A DNA stretch of 64,000 nucleotides from Anas platyrhynchos (taxonomy: Eukaryota; Chordata; Aves; Anseriformes; Anatidae), in the NCBI RefSeq assembly GCF_047663525.1, contig NC_092604.1:14219001-14283000 (forward strand), written 5' to 3'. Shown here one piece after another: positions 40,402-51,061 of this stretch; within the stretch, counting starts at the first letter, position 1; every line of letters starts with the position of its first letter. The position numbers were made by a program, and so were the translations under genes. Below the pieces are notes generated by a model, which worked only from the letters and a program-made list of their open reading frames with translations, searched no databases and was not told where the DNA came from.

Positions 40402-41437
40402 TGTATTGGGTTTACGTGACAAGGTTTAGGTAGTGGCAGGGCTACAAACATGGCCTCTGACAGGAGTCCAGCAACTGCCCCAAGTTAGAGAAGGGCCAGT
40501 TCCAGACAGATCTGAAAGGGACCTGCTGCTGGCCAGAGCTGAGCCGTGAGTGAGGCGGGTTGCACCTCTGGGACAGTAGATTCAAGAAAGGGAAAAAACT
40601 GCTGCGCAACAGCAGTTGGAAGAGAGGATAGAGCAACTGAGAGAGAGAATCCTGCAGACACTGAGGTCAGTGAAGAAGGACAGGAAGAGTTTCACTAGGT
40701 GCTGGGACAGAAATTTCCCTGCAGCACATGGAGAGCTCCATGATGGAGCACGCTGTCCCCCTGCAGCCCCTGGGGTACCACGGTGAAGGAGAGTTCCATG
40801 CTGCAGCCTGTGGAGGAGCCCATGGTTGAGCAGGCAGATGAGACCTGAGGGAGGCTGTGCTCCATAGAGAGCCCCCATAGGAGCAGACTAAAGGCCAGGG
40901 CTGCAGCCTGTGGAGAGGAGCCCACACAGGAGCAGGAGATCTGGTTGTAGCTGCTGCCAATGGGAAACAGTGCTGGATCCCACAGTACGGACCCAGTTCT
41001 TGAAGAGCTGCAGTCTGTAGGAAGCCCATGGAGGATCAGTTTGGGAAGGACTGCATCCTGTGGGGCAGACCCTACACAGGGAGCAGGGGAAGACAGGAGG
41101 AAGAAGCAGCGAACTGTTCTGTACTGACCAGAGTCATACCCCATTCCCCTGTACTGCTCAGGGGGAGAAAGTAGAAAAGGGTGGATAAGGGGAAGATGGT
41201 TTTAGTTTGATTTTATTTTCTCACTGCTCTAGCCTATTATCAATAGGTAATAAATTACAATAATCTCTCCATTCTGGGTCTGCTTTGTCCATGATAGTAA
41301 TTGGTGAGTGATCTCACTGTCTTTATCTCAATACATGAGGTCTTTTCATCATATTTTCTCTCCCTGACCTTTTGAGGAAGGGGAGTGAGAGAGTGGCATG
41401 GTGGAGCTGAGCTACCCACCAGTGTTAAACCACCACA
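40402..41437 (+). mobile_element. Solo LTR of an avian endogenous retrovirus
   Basis: A 1036-bp element with canonical termini: it begins TGTATTGGGTTTACG and ends CCACCACA. It has the familiar avian LTR body, with repeated CATGGAG/GAGCAGG-type blocks ('gagcccatggttgagcagg', 'gaggagcccacacagga') and a polyadenylation signal AATAAA at 41249-41254. Near the 3' end are the conserved stretches GTAATTGGTGAGTGATCTC and TTTTCTCTCCCTGACC. Flanks are AACAC on the left (40397-40401) and AACTC on the right (41438-41442), a 4-of-5 match to a 5-bp target-site duplication. No gag, pol or env sequence adjoins it, so internal regions were lost by LTR-LTR recombination. Family assignment (ERVL-like) is from memory of avian repeats and less sure than the LTR call. 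Confidence 0.82.
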
Positions 41438-44400
41438 AACTCTGATCCAATAACTCCTTTTAAAGCAATTTCTATCACATTAAATTAGACAAGGCTAACT
41501 ATGAAACTCTGAAGTATTAAAGATCTTGTATTCACCTGCTGTCTAACTGTGAACTGCAAGTTGAACACAGCCCTTTGCTACCAAGAAACATGATTACAAA
41601 TTGTTATTGACAAATTCTGGTCTTTCTAAAGTTCGTTTGGGGAGATATGCTCCAGGCATACAATAACATTCATGTCACCTTGGAACATTACATTCTGAGT
41701 GTGGCTTTTAGTTTGGTTTTAGCAAGCATTTAACAAGTACATTTTGGTCTGCACTACAGAGCGTCTCAGTGATAGTAATATTCTGAGCCAGGTCATACAC
41801 TCTGCTTGTTACTGTGTCAAGAGGTGCATCTCTTCTAGTGGAATCATATCTGGCTGCTTCACAAAACAGTAGCCAAGCTTAGCAAAACTTAGTATTGGCA
41901 TCTGAGGTGACATCTACTCAATCTACATGTTGATAGCAGAAATCGATTTTTTCCTGCTCCTCTAAGCCATGTTTCCATTAGTATATTATCATTATTGTTA
42001 TCACCCTAATCACCTAGTCGGTAGTACAGTCCTGATGCCATATTTTTCCTATTTACGTCTCAAATTTCAATACAGCAATTTTAAGTTCTGTGTTGAGATA
42101 GCTTAATCTACCTGATTTGATCCTACATTATTTTTAATACATTGTGCAGTCATCTATCAGTTCAACTTTTCCAAAGCACTGTGCAGAGACAAATATACTG
42201 TCCCTTTGATGATTATTTGTCAAACAAGATTCTAATACACATGCTTCTGTGTCTCCTACACATCACATGTCCCCTTTTTTATCTGTCCATCTTTAGTATT
42301 CTTTTCCCTACAATGCAAATTAGAGTGCTAGAAATTTTTCTTCTGCAGCAGCTGCTATACTATGTAATTTTTACCTTTTCAAATTCCATCTGAAAATCTC
42401 TTTCCCCAATCAAAATTTTCTTGCACTACTGCTGATCTTGCTCATATATTGTTTAAATTGCTAATGTATTCTGACAATGGCTACAAAAGATAATAATTAT
42501 GTGGTATCAAATATTGTCTATTTCCTCATATTTGTAGTAGATGTCTTATTAATGTATGGAGGCAATGGACTGAAAATCTGTGAGTGTGCTGTTTGACTTG
42601 AAAATATATGCATAGACCAAATTTTGCTAAATGGATATGATTACCATCTCAAATAACTTTTTTAGGCCCTGTGTAATGGCATGCTCCGTCTCTTCCCTTC
42701 TGTGTTTTAACATGTTTTCTTGCTCAGCTAAATCAAAGAAAATCTCTATTGTTTTAGCCTGGGTGAAATTTTAAAGAGACATGGGATAAGAATTCCATGG
42801 CCTGTGTGTGATCCAAATCTATATGATGCTACTGAAAACTGATCACAGTGGACTGCAGACCTCTAGATCCTAGCTATGCTTCTCTGCTGCTTCATTCAGT
42901 CTTAACAATCATTTCAGTAGCAAAAGTTTTGATTTCAGTAGTGTGTGTTTAGTCCATATGAAATATTTCACCAGATTGCTGTATTAAGTTGAAACTAGTT
43001 GAAGTCTTTATGACAAATTTAAAAATATATATATTACCATGTTTTGACTATTAAATAAATATTACAGATTAAAGGATTAAGCATAAATATTGTTTTTAGA
43101 AGTTTTATTTGGAGGAAACATCAGTACTTGCTATATTTACTCTAAGTACTAATATCTATCCTGTTTTAGAGAAATAGAGTAAAAGCAAGCCAACCATAAA
43201 AGGTAATTTTGGAACATGGTACTAGAAGCCCTTGTCTCATATAAGTGAGACTCACAGATGGACATACAGGAACACCAACAGATGATGAAATACAGTTGAT
43301 TCTTCTAACAAGAAGAAGAAGCAATAAAGTACTACTCAAATTATGTCATTATATTATCACAAAACAAGAAATTACATGGAAACTGATATCCAGGCCTGAT
43401 CTTAGAATTTAACTTGTACATGCTTAATTTGGGTAATAATAATGTGAAATTAAACAAGCTATAAACTACTTCAAATTATAGGGTTTATGTGAAGTTACCT
43501 GAGATCAGAGGCTTTTTGTTAAAATGTTATGTATTTTCACAGGAAAAATTACAACATATGTTGATACTTCTTTGTAACTATGCTACCTAATTTTAGTTAT
43601 TTTGAGCATAATGGTCAAATAAGTATTTAATTGTACCTAGTTTATCAATGCTAATCACTAAAAGTTTATACTTGACGATTAATATTCTTAAGACCAAATA
43701 AATTTATAGGAAGAAAAATGTTTCACAGTTTGAAGTGTATTTCCCATAGGCAATAAAATAAGTAAACATCACTTTTCTGAAAAAAAAAAAAAATAAATCT
43801 ACCTTTCTATTGGTAAATCCAACCTTAACTTCCTCACACAAACATTTCCCTGCAAGTTGTTCTTTTCCTGTAGTGTAGGTATGCTGCATTAAAATGAAAC
43901 TGAAGACGTACTTTTGATCAACAAGTTTTCCCCAAATAATCTTTTTGTTTGTGTTAGTTGCAGTACATGCTGTAACTGTGACTTAAATCTTGCCAAACCA
44001 TCAGACCTATCTTTCCTTCTATGCTTATGAGGGGAAAAGCTTCTTGCAATAGAACAATACATGTAATACCAAAGAAAAATGCTGGATGAAATTAGCCTTT
44101 TTCAAACGAAAACTAACCCCAGTAAATAGTAACTATAAAATTAAATGAAATTACATTTTCTGTCATTAAAATTGAAGACTTTTTTGTTCTGCAAAATCAT
44201 GATGGCTTGCAATTCAACAATATCTCCAGATTCTGGAAAATTACCAGAAACTATGCCTAGCTGTGCTACCTCTGTGAAAAACTCCCTTTACAGTTTGGAT
44301 ACAGAACATTATGGGTGTGCTGCTGCCCTGGCCTTCAGCACCATCTGCTGGGTAATAAAAAATGGACAAATTCTTCAGCCTTGCTAAGGTCTTTTCTATC

Positions 44401-45974
44401 TTCTGTGCAGGGAAGCTTCACCTGCCCCACTCAGTCTGAGACCTTTAGATAAAGCATGTGATATCACTTAAACAGCAATGAAAAATGTTGAGATTTATTT
44501 ATGCCAGAATTAACAGTAAGAGTCTAGAAATAAAACCTCCTGCAAAACTGAACCAATAGAGGTTATATCCTAAATTCCCAGCCTTTCCATCTTTAAGCTA
44601 CAGAAATGTTACATTCTAAAAGGTACTGAGTAATTGGCAATAAGAATGTCAACAAAGTAAGTTCACTGACACCTAGCTTTAAAGATACATATAATCACGA
44701 TTTTTTTTTTCCTTGAAGACCATTTCATAGAACTGTCAAATGCTATGTGAGCAGCTAAAAATTAAACTTGACGTTATTTCCAGGTAAACTCAGAAAATCT
44801 AAGAAGGACAAAACTAAATATATATATGTGACACACAGTAGTGACACACAGTCACTACTTATGCCAGTTATCTCAAAGACTGTGAATTATTTTGCTGGAT
44901 TTTCACACGTAAAGAAGTCTTAATCATGATTTCTTTCTAACAAAGTTGAACTGAATGAGAAACTTCTGAAAGAAAAAAAAATGGCAATACCTTGCTTAGA
45001 TCAGCAGTGTCTTGCAGAGAAAAAACAGGTAATTTACTATTTCCTTAACAACTATAGGAAAAAATGCCATAGCATCTAGCAGTAACAGAGATAATACTTG
45101 AACTCCTTTTCTTTTTCTTAGAGCAAGAGTTACAAAGCTTCAGTAGGTTATCTTCCCCAGAAATGCCTAGTAAATAGTTGCCTCTGTGAATTGAGATACT
45201 TCCAAAAACTGCATTAAGTTTTTGTTTGCAGGCCTGATGCCTTACAAAAATAGAACTAGCTGTAGTTATGAGCTCCCTTAGTATGCTGGCACAGTAACAC
45301 TATCAAGAACGCCACAGGCTTGTTTGGAGAGTTCAAAGTAAGTCTTTGATCTATTTTCAGCCTATGAATTGTTCTTGTGGAATCTCAACTTATTCTGGAA
45401 AGTTCATGTATGTGCTTGTTGCATGACCAGTTTGACTGTAGACTAATTCTTGTTATGCAGCAGATAAGGTATCTGTCCATAGCATGTGTAAAGTATGAGA
45501 GAGCCTTCTAGGACAGCAAAATCAAGTACTGTTCGGCAGGGTACACTGCCTACTTCCAGATCTTTTTCTGCAGGGCGACCAAGTGGATCACCTCCTGTGT
45601 TAAAAGCGCAGCTGAAGACATGATAAACAGAAAATACATATTATTTTCTCCCCCAAAGGATTCCAAGAATACCCAGTTCCTCCTGGTTTTCTCAGCAGCA
45701 CTTACATTTCAAGAGACGAGCACTATTTCTCTATTTTTTATTGTTATTTATAGTACTGCCCCCGTCCCTCCCTCCCCCCTTTTTTTGGCCACTGGATTCG
45801 AGGCAAACTCAAATTTCACTAGAAGTTGCAAATCAATTCAGGTATCTATCACTACAGTCTTCCTGAGACGTCTCTCACGTTGAGGAGCACAATGACCATC
45901 CTCCACTTTCAAAGACAAAAACAAACAAACAAAAATCCTCGAAATACACTAAATTGCTGACAGAGTCACCGAGG
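41438..45974. other. Intergenic tract upstream of ZBTB43
   Basis: AT-rich, gene-free sequence between the solo LTR and the ZBTB43 CpG island. It has minor simple repeats, such as A14 at 43780-43793 and a duplicated GTGACACACAGT unit near 44828-44853. Nothing resembling an exon with splice signals was identified. Confidence 0.6.
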
Positions 45975-46830
45975 AAATTCTCGGAGTGCGGGGCCCTTTT
46001 CTCAGGCATCATCATGGCTCTGCTGCCCGCGGGAGGCTCGGCAACGCCGGCGGGCCGAGCACCGGGCACGGCCCGGGAAAAAACGGGGGCGCCCCCGACC
46101 TACTCCAGCGCGGGGGTCAGACCGAGAGGGCTCGCAGCCGTCGCGGCAGCCGCAACCCCGGTCCCGGTCCCGGTCCCAGGCCGAGGCCGAGAGCTCAGCT
46201 GTTACCAGCACAGCCCCCAGGGAGCCTCACGGCGCCGCTACCGGAACGGCCCCGAGGCGCGGGGGGCGCCGCCCGCCGGCAAACGTCGCAACGGGCCGCG
46301 GCCCCGCCCCCCCGCACTCCCTCCCCCGGCAGGAAGCGGAAGGGCCTCCCCGGGCCGCCGGGTGACCGGGATGCGGAAGCCCTTCCCGGGGGAGCGGCGT
46401 TTCCGGCGCTGGCTGGGCCGCGGAAGCCGCGTCGGCCGCACCGAGCGCTGCAGCCGGGGCCGGGGCCCGCTATGCGAGAGACGCCGAGGCCCGCAGGTGA
46501 GCAGCTGCCCGGGCGCGGAGCGTGGGAAGCCGCGCCGCTGCCGGGCCTGGCTCCGTTGGCCCGCTCTGGGGCCGGGGGGCGGCCGAGGCCTGCGCTCCGC
46601 CGCCGTCCCCGCTCCCTTTCCCCGCCGAAAGCTTCCGCGGCCCTTCCCCGCCGGGCGGCGCTCCCCGGAGGACCTCCGAGCCGCGGGAGGCGGTCGGGAG
46701 GCGGGTGCTGGGCACTGCCCGGCCCGGCCCCTTCTCTTTCCTAGGCACAGCCGACTGGCGGGTGGGCCGCCGGCTGTGGCCGTAACGCGTCTGGCGTGGG
46801 CTCGCCGGCACGTCTGCCCCTGCTGATACG
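45975..46830 (+). promoter_or_regulatory. ZBTB43: CpG-island promoter of ZBTB43
   Basis: An abrupt switch from AT-rich spacer to about 850 bp of very GC-rich, CpG-dense DNA, without a TATA box at an obvious place. It contains GC boxes (GCCCCGCCC near 46300), a tandem ETS-like element AGGAAGCGGAAG (46331-46342), further GGAAG cores near 46375 and 46424, and CGTTTCCGG (46398-46406). The transcript direction is set by the donor at 46497 and the ZBTB43 coding exon downstream. The exact start of transcription cannot be read. Long open frames in this island (up to 290 codons in several frames) reflect lack of AT-rich stop codons and are not genes. Confidence 0.88.
46472..46496 (+). other. ZBTB43: ZBTB43 exon 1 end with micro-ORF start
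   Basis: The last 25 nt of the probable first exon start with ATG and encode MRETPRPA plus one base, directly followed by a consensus donor, CAG|GTGAGC (46497). Joined to the coding exon at 49644, the frame reads on as AQH and stops at TAA 49652-49654, giving an 11-residue micro-ORF that ends 12 nt before the main ATG. The paralogue ZBTB34 has the same arrangement at 58204-58228. Direct splicing of these two exons is inferred, and intermediate leader exons are possible. Confidence 0.65.
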
Positions 46831-49643
46831 GCAGCGTTTTGAGGTGCTGTTGTGGCAGAAGTAATAAATTAATTTACTCAGAGCTGTCTTTCTTCTGAAA
46901 TAGCTATGTACTGGCAGTTGTTAAAGTAACTAGTTATAAGGAATTAATATGGCCCTGGTATGTTTTAGTGTTCTGGAGGGACTAGACATGTGCTATTAAC
47001 GGCAATTAAAATACTTTTTTTTTTGTGAGCAGAGATAAAGAGAATGCAGTAACTGAATGGGTTGTAAAAGGGGGAGTTGAAACCTCTTTGGAGGGAAAGG
47101 CCAAAAACATTCTTTAAGGGTATGGCCTCAGTAGCAGAAAATATTTTACTTACACTTTGAAAAGAAAGTTTGCTCCCACCTGCAGTTGTGTATGTGAACA
47201 ACCATACAATGCTGAAAGATGATAGCTTAGGGTTCTTCCTGATTTTTAAACAGAAATTTTTCTAGGTGTATAGGTATTTCTCCTTTTAAGTTTTGGTTGA
47301 GCATATCCCAAAAGCTTATCCAGTTTTTGGTATGTGAGTATTGAAAAACAGACTCTTAAATCTGAGAATGTTATGAAAGAGCTAACGTGTCTGCATTTAA
47401 AAAAAAAAAGGTTTTTTTAAAAAATAAATATTTTTTAATGTTTACTGTGTATCAAATATTGACATAATTTTTCTTTCCACTTTACCAAAAAGAACTTGAT
47501 ATTAACAGTTGAACTGACAGCATAATTTGCAAGTTTTATGCTATTTCTTCACTTAGTACAACTTGGTGACTGTCTCAGCAGGATGTAACTGACCACCCCT
47601 GATTTAAATGAGGCAGTGGTTGTAGGAAAGTAGCTCTCTAAACTAATTTCTTGCCTTAAAGCTGAGGATCTCAAGGTAGTTGGTAAACACCTCTTAAGTT
47701 GAACAATTGTTTCAACCAACAAATAATCTATGAAGATGTGAGTGTGATTGTATACAGATAGTTACAGTGCTCAGTTACAGAATTTTAGTCACTTAGTTAT
47801 TTTTAGTCATTTGTCTGCCCTTCTCCTTAGTGGGAGCTTTTTTTTTATTTTTTTCAATCCTTTCAGTTCCTCCCACTATCCAGTGGGGAGGGATTACTGT
47901 AAGGTTTCAAGAAAGGACATTGTGGTCAAAAAAGTACCTTTTTTATTTTGACTATTTTGCTGTGATTACTTAAGGTTATAAATGGGTTTCGTAAATGAAG
48001 AAAGCAGACCAGGAAGAATGACCTATTACAGACATACATAGGAAAGTCACACTGATGCCATATTTCTAATAATACAACAAAAAAAAAAGCATGATATTCA
48101 CCATTCTGTAGAGGATGCTCATTTCAGAATTTGCAAGGAGTTTGGGCCTGTATCTCTTGAAAGGTATTGATGGTTGTCTGACTCTAATGCTCTCTTTTCT
48201 ATGGCAACCGTGTTCACCTTGATCTAAGATAACAGCGAATGACTGGTTTTAACCTCCGTATGTTGTCATCCTTTTCTATCTTTGAAACTTTAAAGAAGGA
48301 ATACTGAGGCTTAGGGGGAATAGGATAAAGGTGTCAACTATATGAGCTGGAAAAGATCTGAATGGTCAGGAAAGGATTATGTAATGATGAGCTATTGACT
48401 AAATATTGTTTTACATAATACATAATTCCTGTGTAGTCAGTGTTTTGTAAGCACATGCTGTTGTTTTTTCTGCACTTCGCAGTCATAAATTTATGCCAAT
48501 ATATCAGCATATGAACACAGTGCATCTAATGAGCAGTTTTCTGTAGGTGGTTATATAACTGCATAGAAAGTACTAAAGAGAGTCTGTACAGTAACCATAG
48601 AGGTGATTCATAATCGTATCTTCTAAATTCCTTATTTTCATTACACATGAATATCAGAGTACAATTTGCAATGCAAATTCTGTTTCAATGTTATATTCAG
48701 AAAGTGTCTTAAATCCTGTATGTGTGCTATCTGCTAATTTACTAAGTATTCTTTCTCAGGTGTGCAGCTCCATCTGTTAAGTAGCAAAGTGAGAGTTTTA
48801 TGAGAAACAACTTGACAGAGGAAAACCACTTGCTACTCCACAGCTCTGTTGGAGTTCCATTATGTTCAATTTACGCATTGAAAAGTTGCACAAATTTAGT
48901 TTATTCAGGCTGTTAATGTTGGTCTTTCATTTTTACATTTAATTTTCTGTTATTCCTGATAATAACATGCAAATGCATCTTAAATTCAAATTTCAAATGT
49001 AAAGCAGACATTTTAAAGAATTCTAGCACAAAGTTGACATAGTTATTTAAACAGTAATAAGATGTCTGGGTTATGTGGGAATGCAAAAAAATACCTGAAC
49101 TGTTAGCTGAGCTTCTAGTGTATGATTGTTGCATTGTTACATATATACAAGGTGCATACAGTCAAAACTGTACAGCTGAGGTACAGTCGGTCTTTAATGG
49201 GGAGATCAATTAGATGATGTTGCCTGTTGAAATGCAGTATTTTTCATATGCGGTTTTAAACATGAACATTCTGGAGTTAATTCTGTTGCTATAATTTCAT
49301 GAAATACCTGTTCTTGTTATCCTAAATCCATGCTTGACATGATTAACCTATGTCTACTGGGTGAATCTGTAGCTCCTGCTATAGTTGATGAGCCCTTTGG
49401 GATGGAAGAACAGCAAAACATGCTGGCATAGCAACGTGTGGCCTCAGTATTTCTTTGAGAAAAGAGAAGGATGAGGTGGAGGGGAACAATAGAAATAAAG
49501 CAGTGACATAGGTTCCAGAAAATGTTGGACTGAGTTCCATATAAGTCCACTTAAGTTATTGCTTTCAATTTCCTTATACACCTTTTTAGAAAGATCAATA
49601 CTTTAATAAGCAGAATTTCTGATCTTTTTTTTTTTTCTTTCAG
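46497..49643 (+). other. ZBTB43: ZBTB43 leader intron
   Basis: Inferred intron of about 3.1 kb between the donor GTGAGC at 46497 and the acceptor at 49643. The acceptor is preceded by a very strong pyrimidine tract (TTTTTTTTTTTTTTCTTTCAG-like, ending at 49643). No transposon was recognised inside. Additional untranslated exons may exist and cannot be excluded from sequence alone. Confidence 0.65.
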
Positions 49644-49666
49644 CACAACACTAAATTTGTGATGAA

Positions 49667-51061
49667 ATGGAGTCTGGGTCAAGCTCTTTTCGAGTGGAAT
49701 TTCCAGATTTTTCTAGCACCATTTTGCAGAAGTTAAATCAGCAGCGCCAGCAAGGACAATTATGTGATGTGTCCATTGTAGTTCAGGGCCATCTCTTCAG
49801 AGCCCATAAAGCTGTTCTTGCAGCTAGTTCACCTTACTTTTGTGATCAGGTTCTCCTAAAAAATAGCAGGCGAATAGTGCTGCCTGATGTGATGAATCCA
49901 AGAGTATTTGAAAACATTCTTCTGTCTACCTATACAGGTCGACTGGTAATGCCTGCTCCAGAAATTGTTAGTTACTTGACAGCAGCAAGTTTCCTTCAGA
50001 TGTGGCATGTAGTGGATAAATGCACTGAAGTGCTAGAGGGCAATCCAACAGTTCTCTGTCAGAAGATGAATCATGGCAGTGACCATCAGTCCCCAAGCAG
50101 TAGTAGTTACAATGGCCTTACTGAGAGCTTTGAGCTTGGCTCTGGAGGACAGACAGAATTCCACAAAGTGCAGGAACTGAGGGATGGTGAAAATGAAGAA
50201 GAGAGCTCTAAAGATGAACTGTCGTGTCAGCTGACAGAACATGAGTACCTTCCCAGTAATTCTTCAACAGAACATGATAGACTTAGCACAGGAATGACAA
50301 GTCAGGATGGTGAAGAAGGAACTAGTGATAGTGCGGAGTATCAGTATACCAGACCAATGTATAGCAAACCCAGCATCATGTCTCACAAGCGATGGATCCA
50401 TGTGAAACCAGAAAGATTTGAACAAGACTGTGAGGGTGTTGACAATCCTTATGATGAACACCAAGTTTCTGAATCCGTGAATGCCATTCAGGCAGATCAT
50501 TCAATCCAGTCTTCAGGTGTTGAAGACTTTCATATAGCTGACAAAAAGATGGAAGCAGAATTTGATGAACAGGCAGATGAAAGTAATTATGATGAACAAG
50601 TTGATTTCTACGGCTCTTCTATGGAAGAATTTTCTGGTGAAAGGGCAGATGGAAATTTAAGTGCTCACAGACAGGATCTTATGATAGCAGCAGGCTATGG
50701 TGAAGGAATTGAAATGGCTGCAGGAATTAAAGAAGAAACATCCCTCACTGGATTCTCACATGCTGATAAGCTGTATCCTTGTCAGTGTGGTAAAAGCTTT
50801 ACACACAAGAGTCAGAGAGATCGGCATATGAGTATGCACCTTGGTCTTCGACCTTATGGCTGTGGTGTCTGTGGTAAGAAATTCAAAATGAAACACCATC
50901 TTGTAGGCCATATGAAAATTCATACGGGCATAAAACCATATGAGTGTAACATCTGTGGGAAAAGATTTATGTGGCGGGACAGTTTTCACCGGCATGTGAC
51001 CTCTTGTACCAAGTCATATCAAGCTTCTAAAGCTGAGCAGAGTACTACTGAGATGAACTAA
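49667..51061 (+). CDS. ZBTB43: Zinc finger and BTB domain-containing protein 43
   Basis: A complete single-exon coding sequence of 464 aa, close to the mammalian length of about 467. The N-terminal BTB/POZ domain (about residues 16-125, with LCDVSIVVQG, FRAHKAVLAASSPYF, SYLTAASFLQMW) mediates dimerisation and corepressor binding in this family. A long acidic, Ser/Glu/Asp-rich middle region (about 135-365) follows, including the conserved ARPMYSKPSIM-like stretch and YDEQVDFYGSSMEEFSGER. Three C-terminal fingers (about 370-447) are atypical at both ends: finger 1 has C372-x-C374 with H387/H391, finger 2 is classical (C399, C402, H415, H419), and finger 3 ends in Cys (C427, C430, H443, C447). 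It should be a nuclear DNA-binding regulator; the mouse protein has been linked to Z-DNA-prone sequences in germ cells. The start has a good context (G at -3, G at +4). The paralogue ZBTB34 lies 12.6 kb downstream on the same strand. Confidence 0.97.
   Translation: MESGSSSFRVEFPDFSSTILQKLNQQRQQGQLCDVSIVVQGHLFRAHKAVLAASSPYFCDQVLLKNSRRIVLPDVMNPRVFENILLSTYTGRLVMPAPEIVSYLTAASFLQMWHVVDKCTEVLEGNPTVLCQKMNHGSDHQSPSSSSYNGLTESFELGSGGQTEFHKVQELRDGENEEESSKDELSCQLTEHEYLPSNSSTEHDRLSTGMTSQDGEEGTSDSAEYQYTRPMYSKPSIMSHKRWIHVKPERFEQDCEGVDNPYDEHQVSESVNAIQADHSIQSSGVEDFHIADKKMEAEFDEQADESNYDEQVDFYGSSMEEFSGERADGNLSAHRQDLMIAAGYGEGIEMAAGIKEETSLTGFSHADKLYPCQCGKSFTHKSQRDRHMSMHLGLRPYGCGVCGKKFKMKHHLVGHMKIHTGIKPYECNICGKRFMWRDSFHRHVTSCTKSYQASKAEQSTTEMN

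Noticed and set aside
40582..41144. Overlapping minus-strand open frames of 98 to 149 codons
   Set aside because: They lie inside the solo LTR on its antisense strand and consist of its repeated CTGCAG/CCATGG blocks, with no retroviral protein motif.
45954..46826. Open frames of 290 and 252 codons in the ZBTB43 CpG island
   Set aside because: Several overlapping frames on both strands are open at once because GC-rich DNA lacks stop codons. Composition is Arg/Gly/Pro/Ala-rich with no domain, and a splice donor lies in the middle.
50033..50995. Minus-strand open frames of 69 to 79 codons within ZBTB43
   Set aside because: They are shadows of the ZBTB43 coding exon on the opposite strand.
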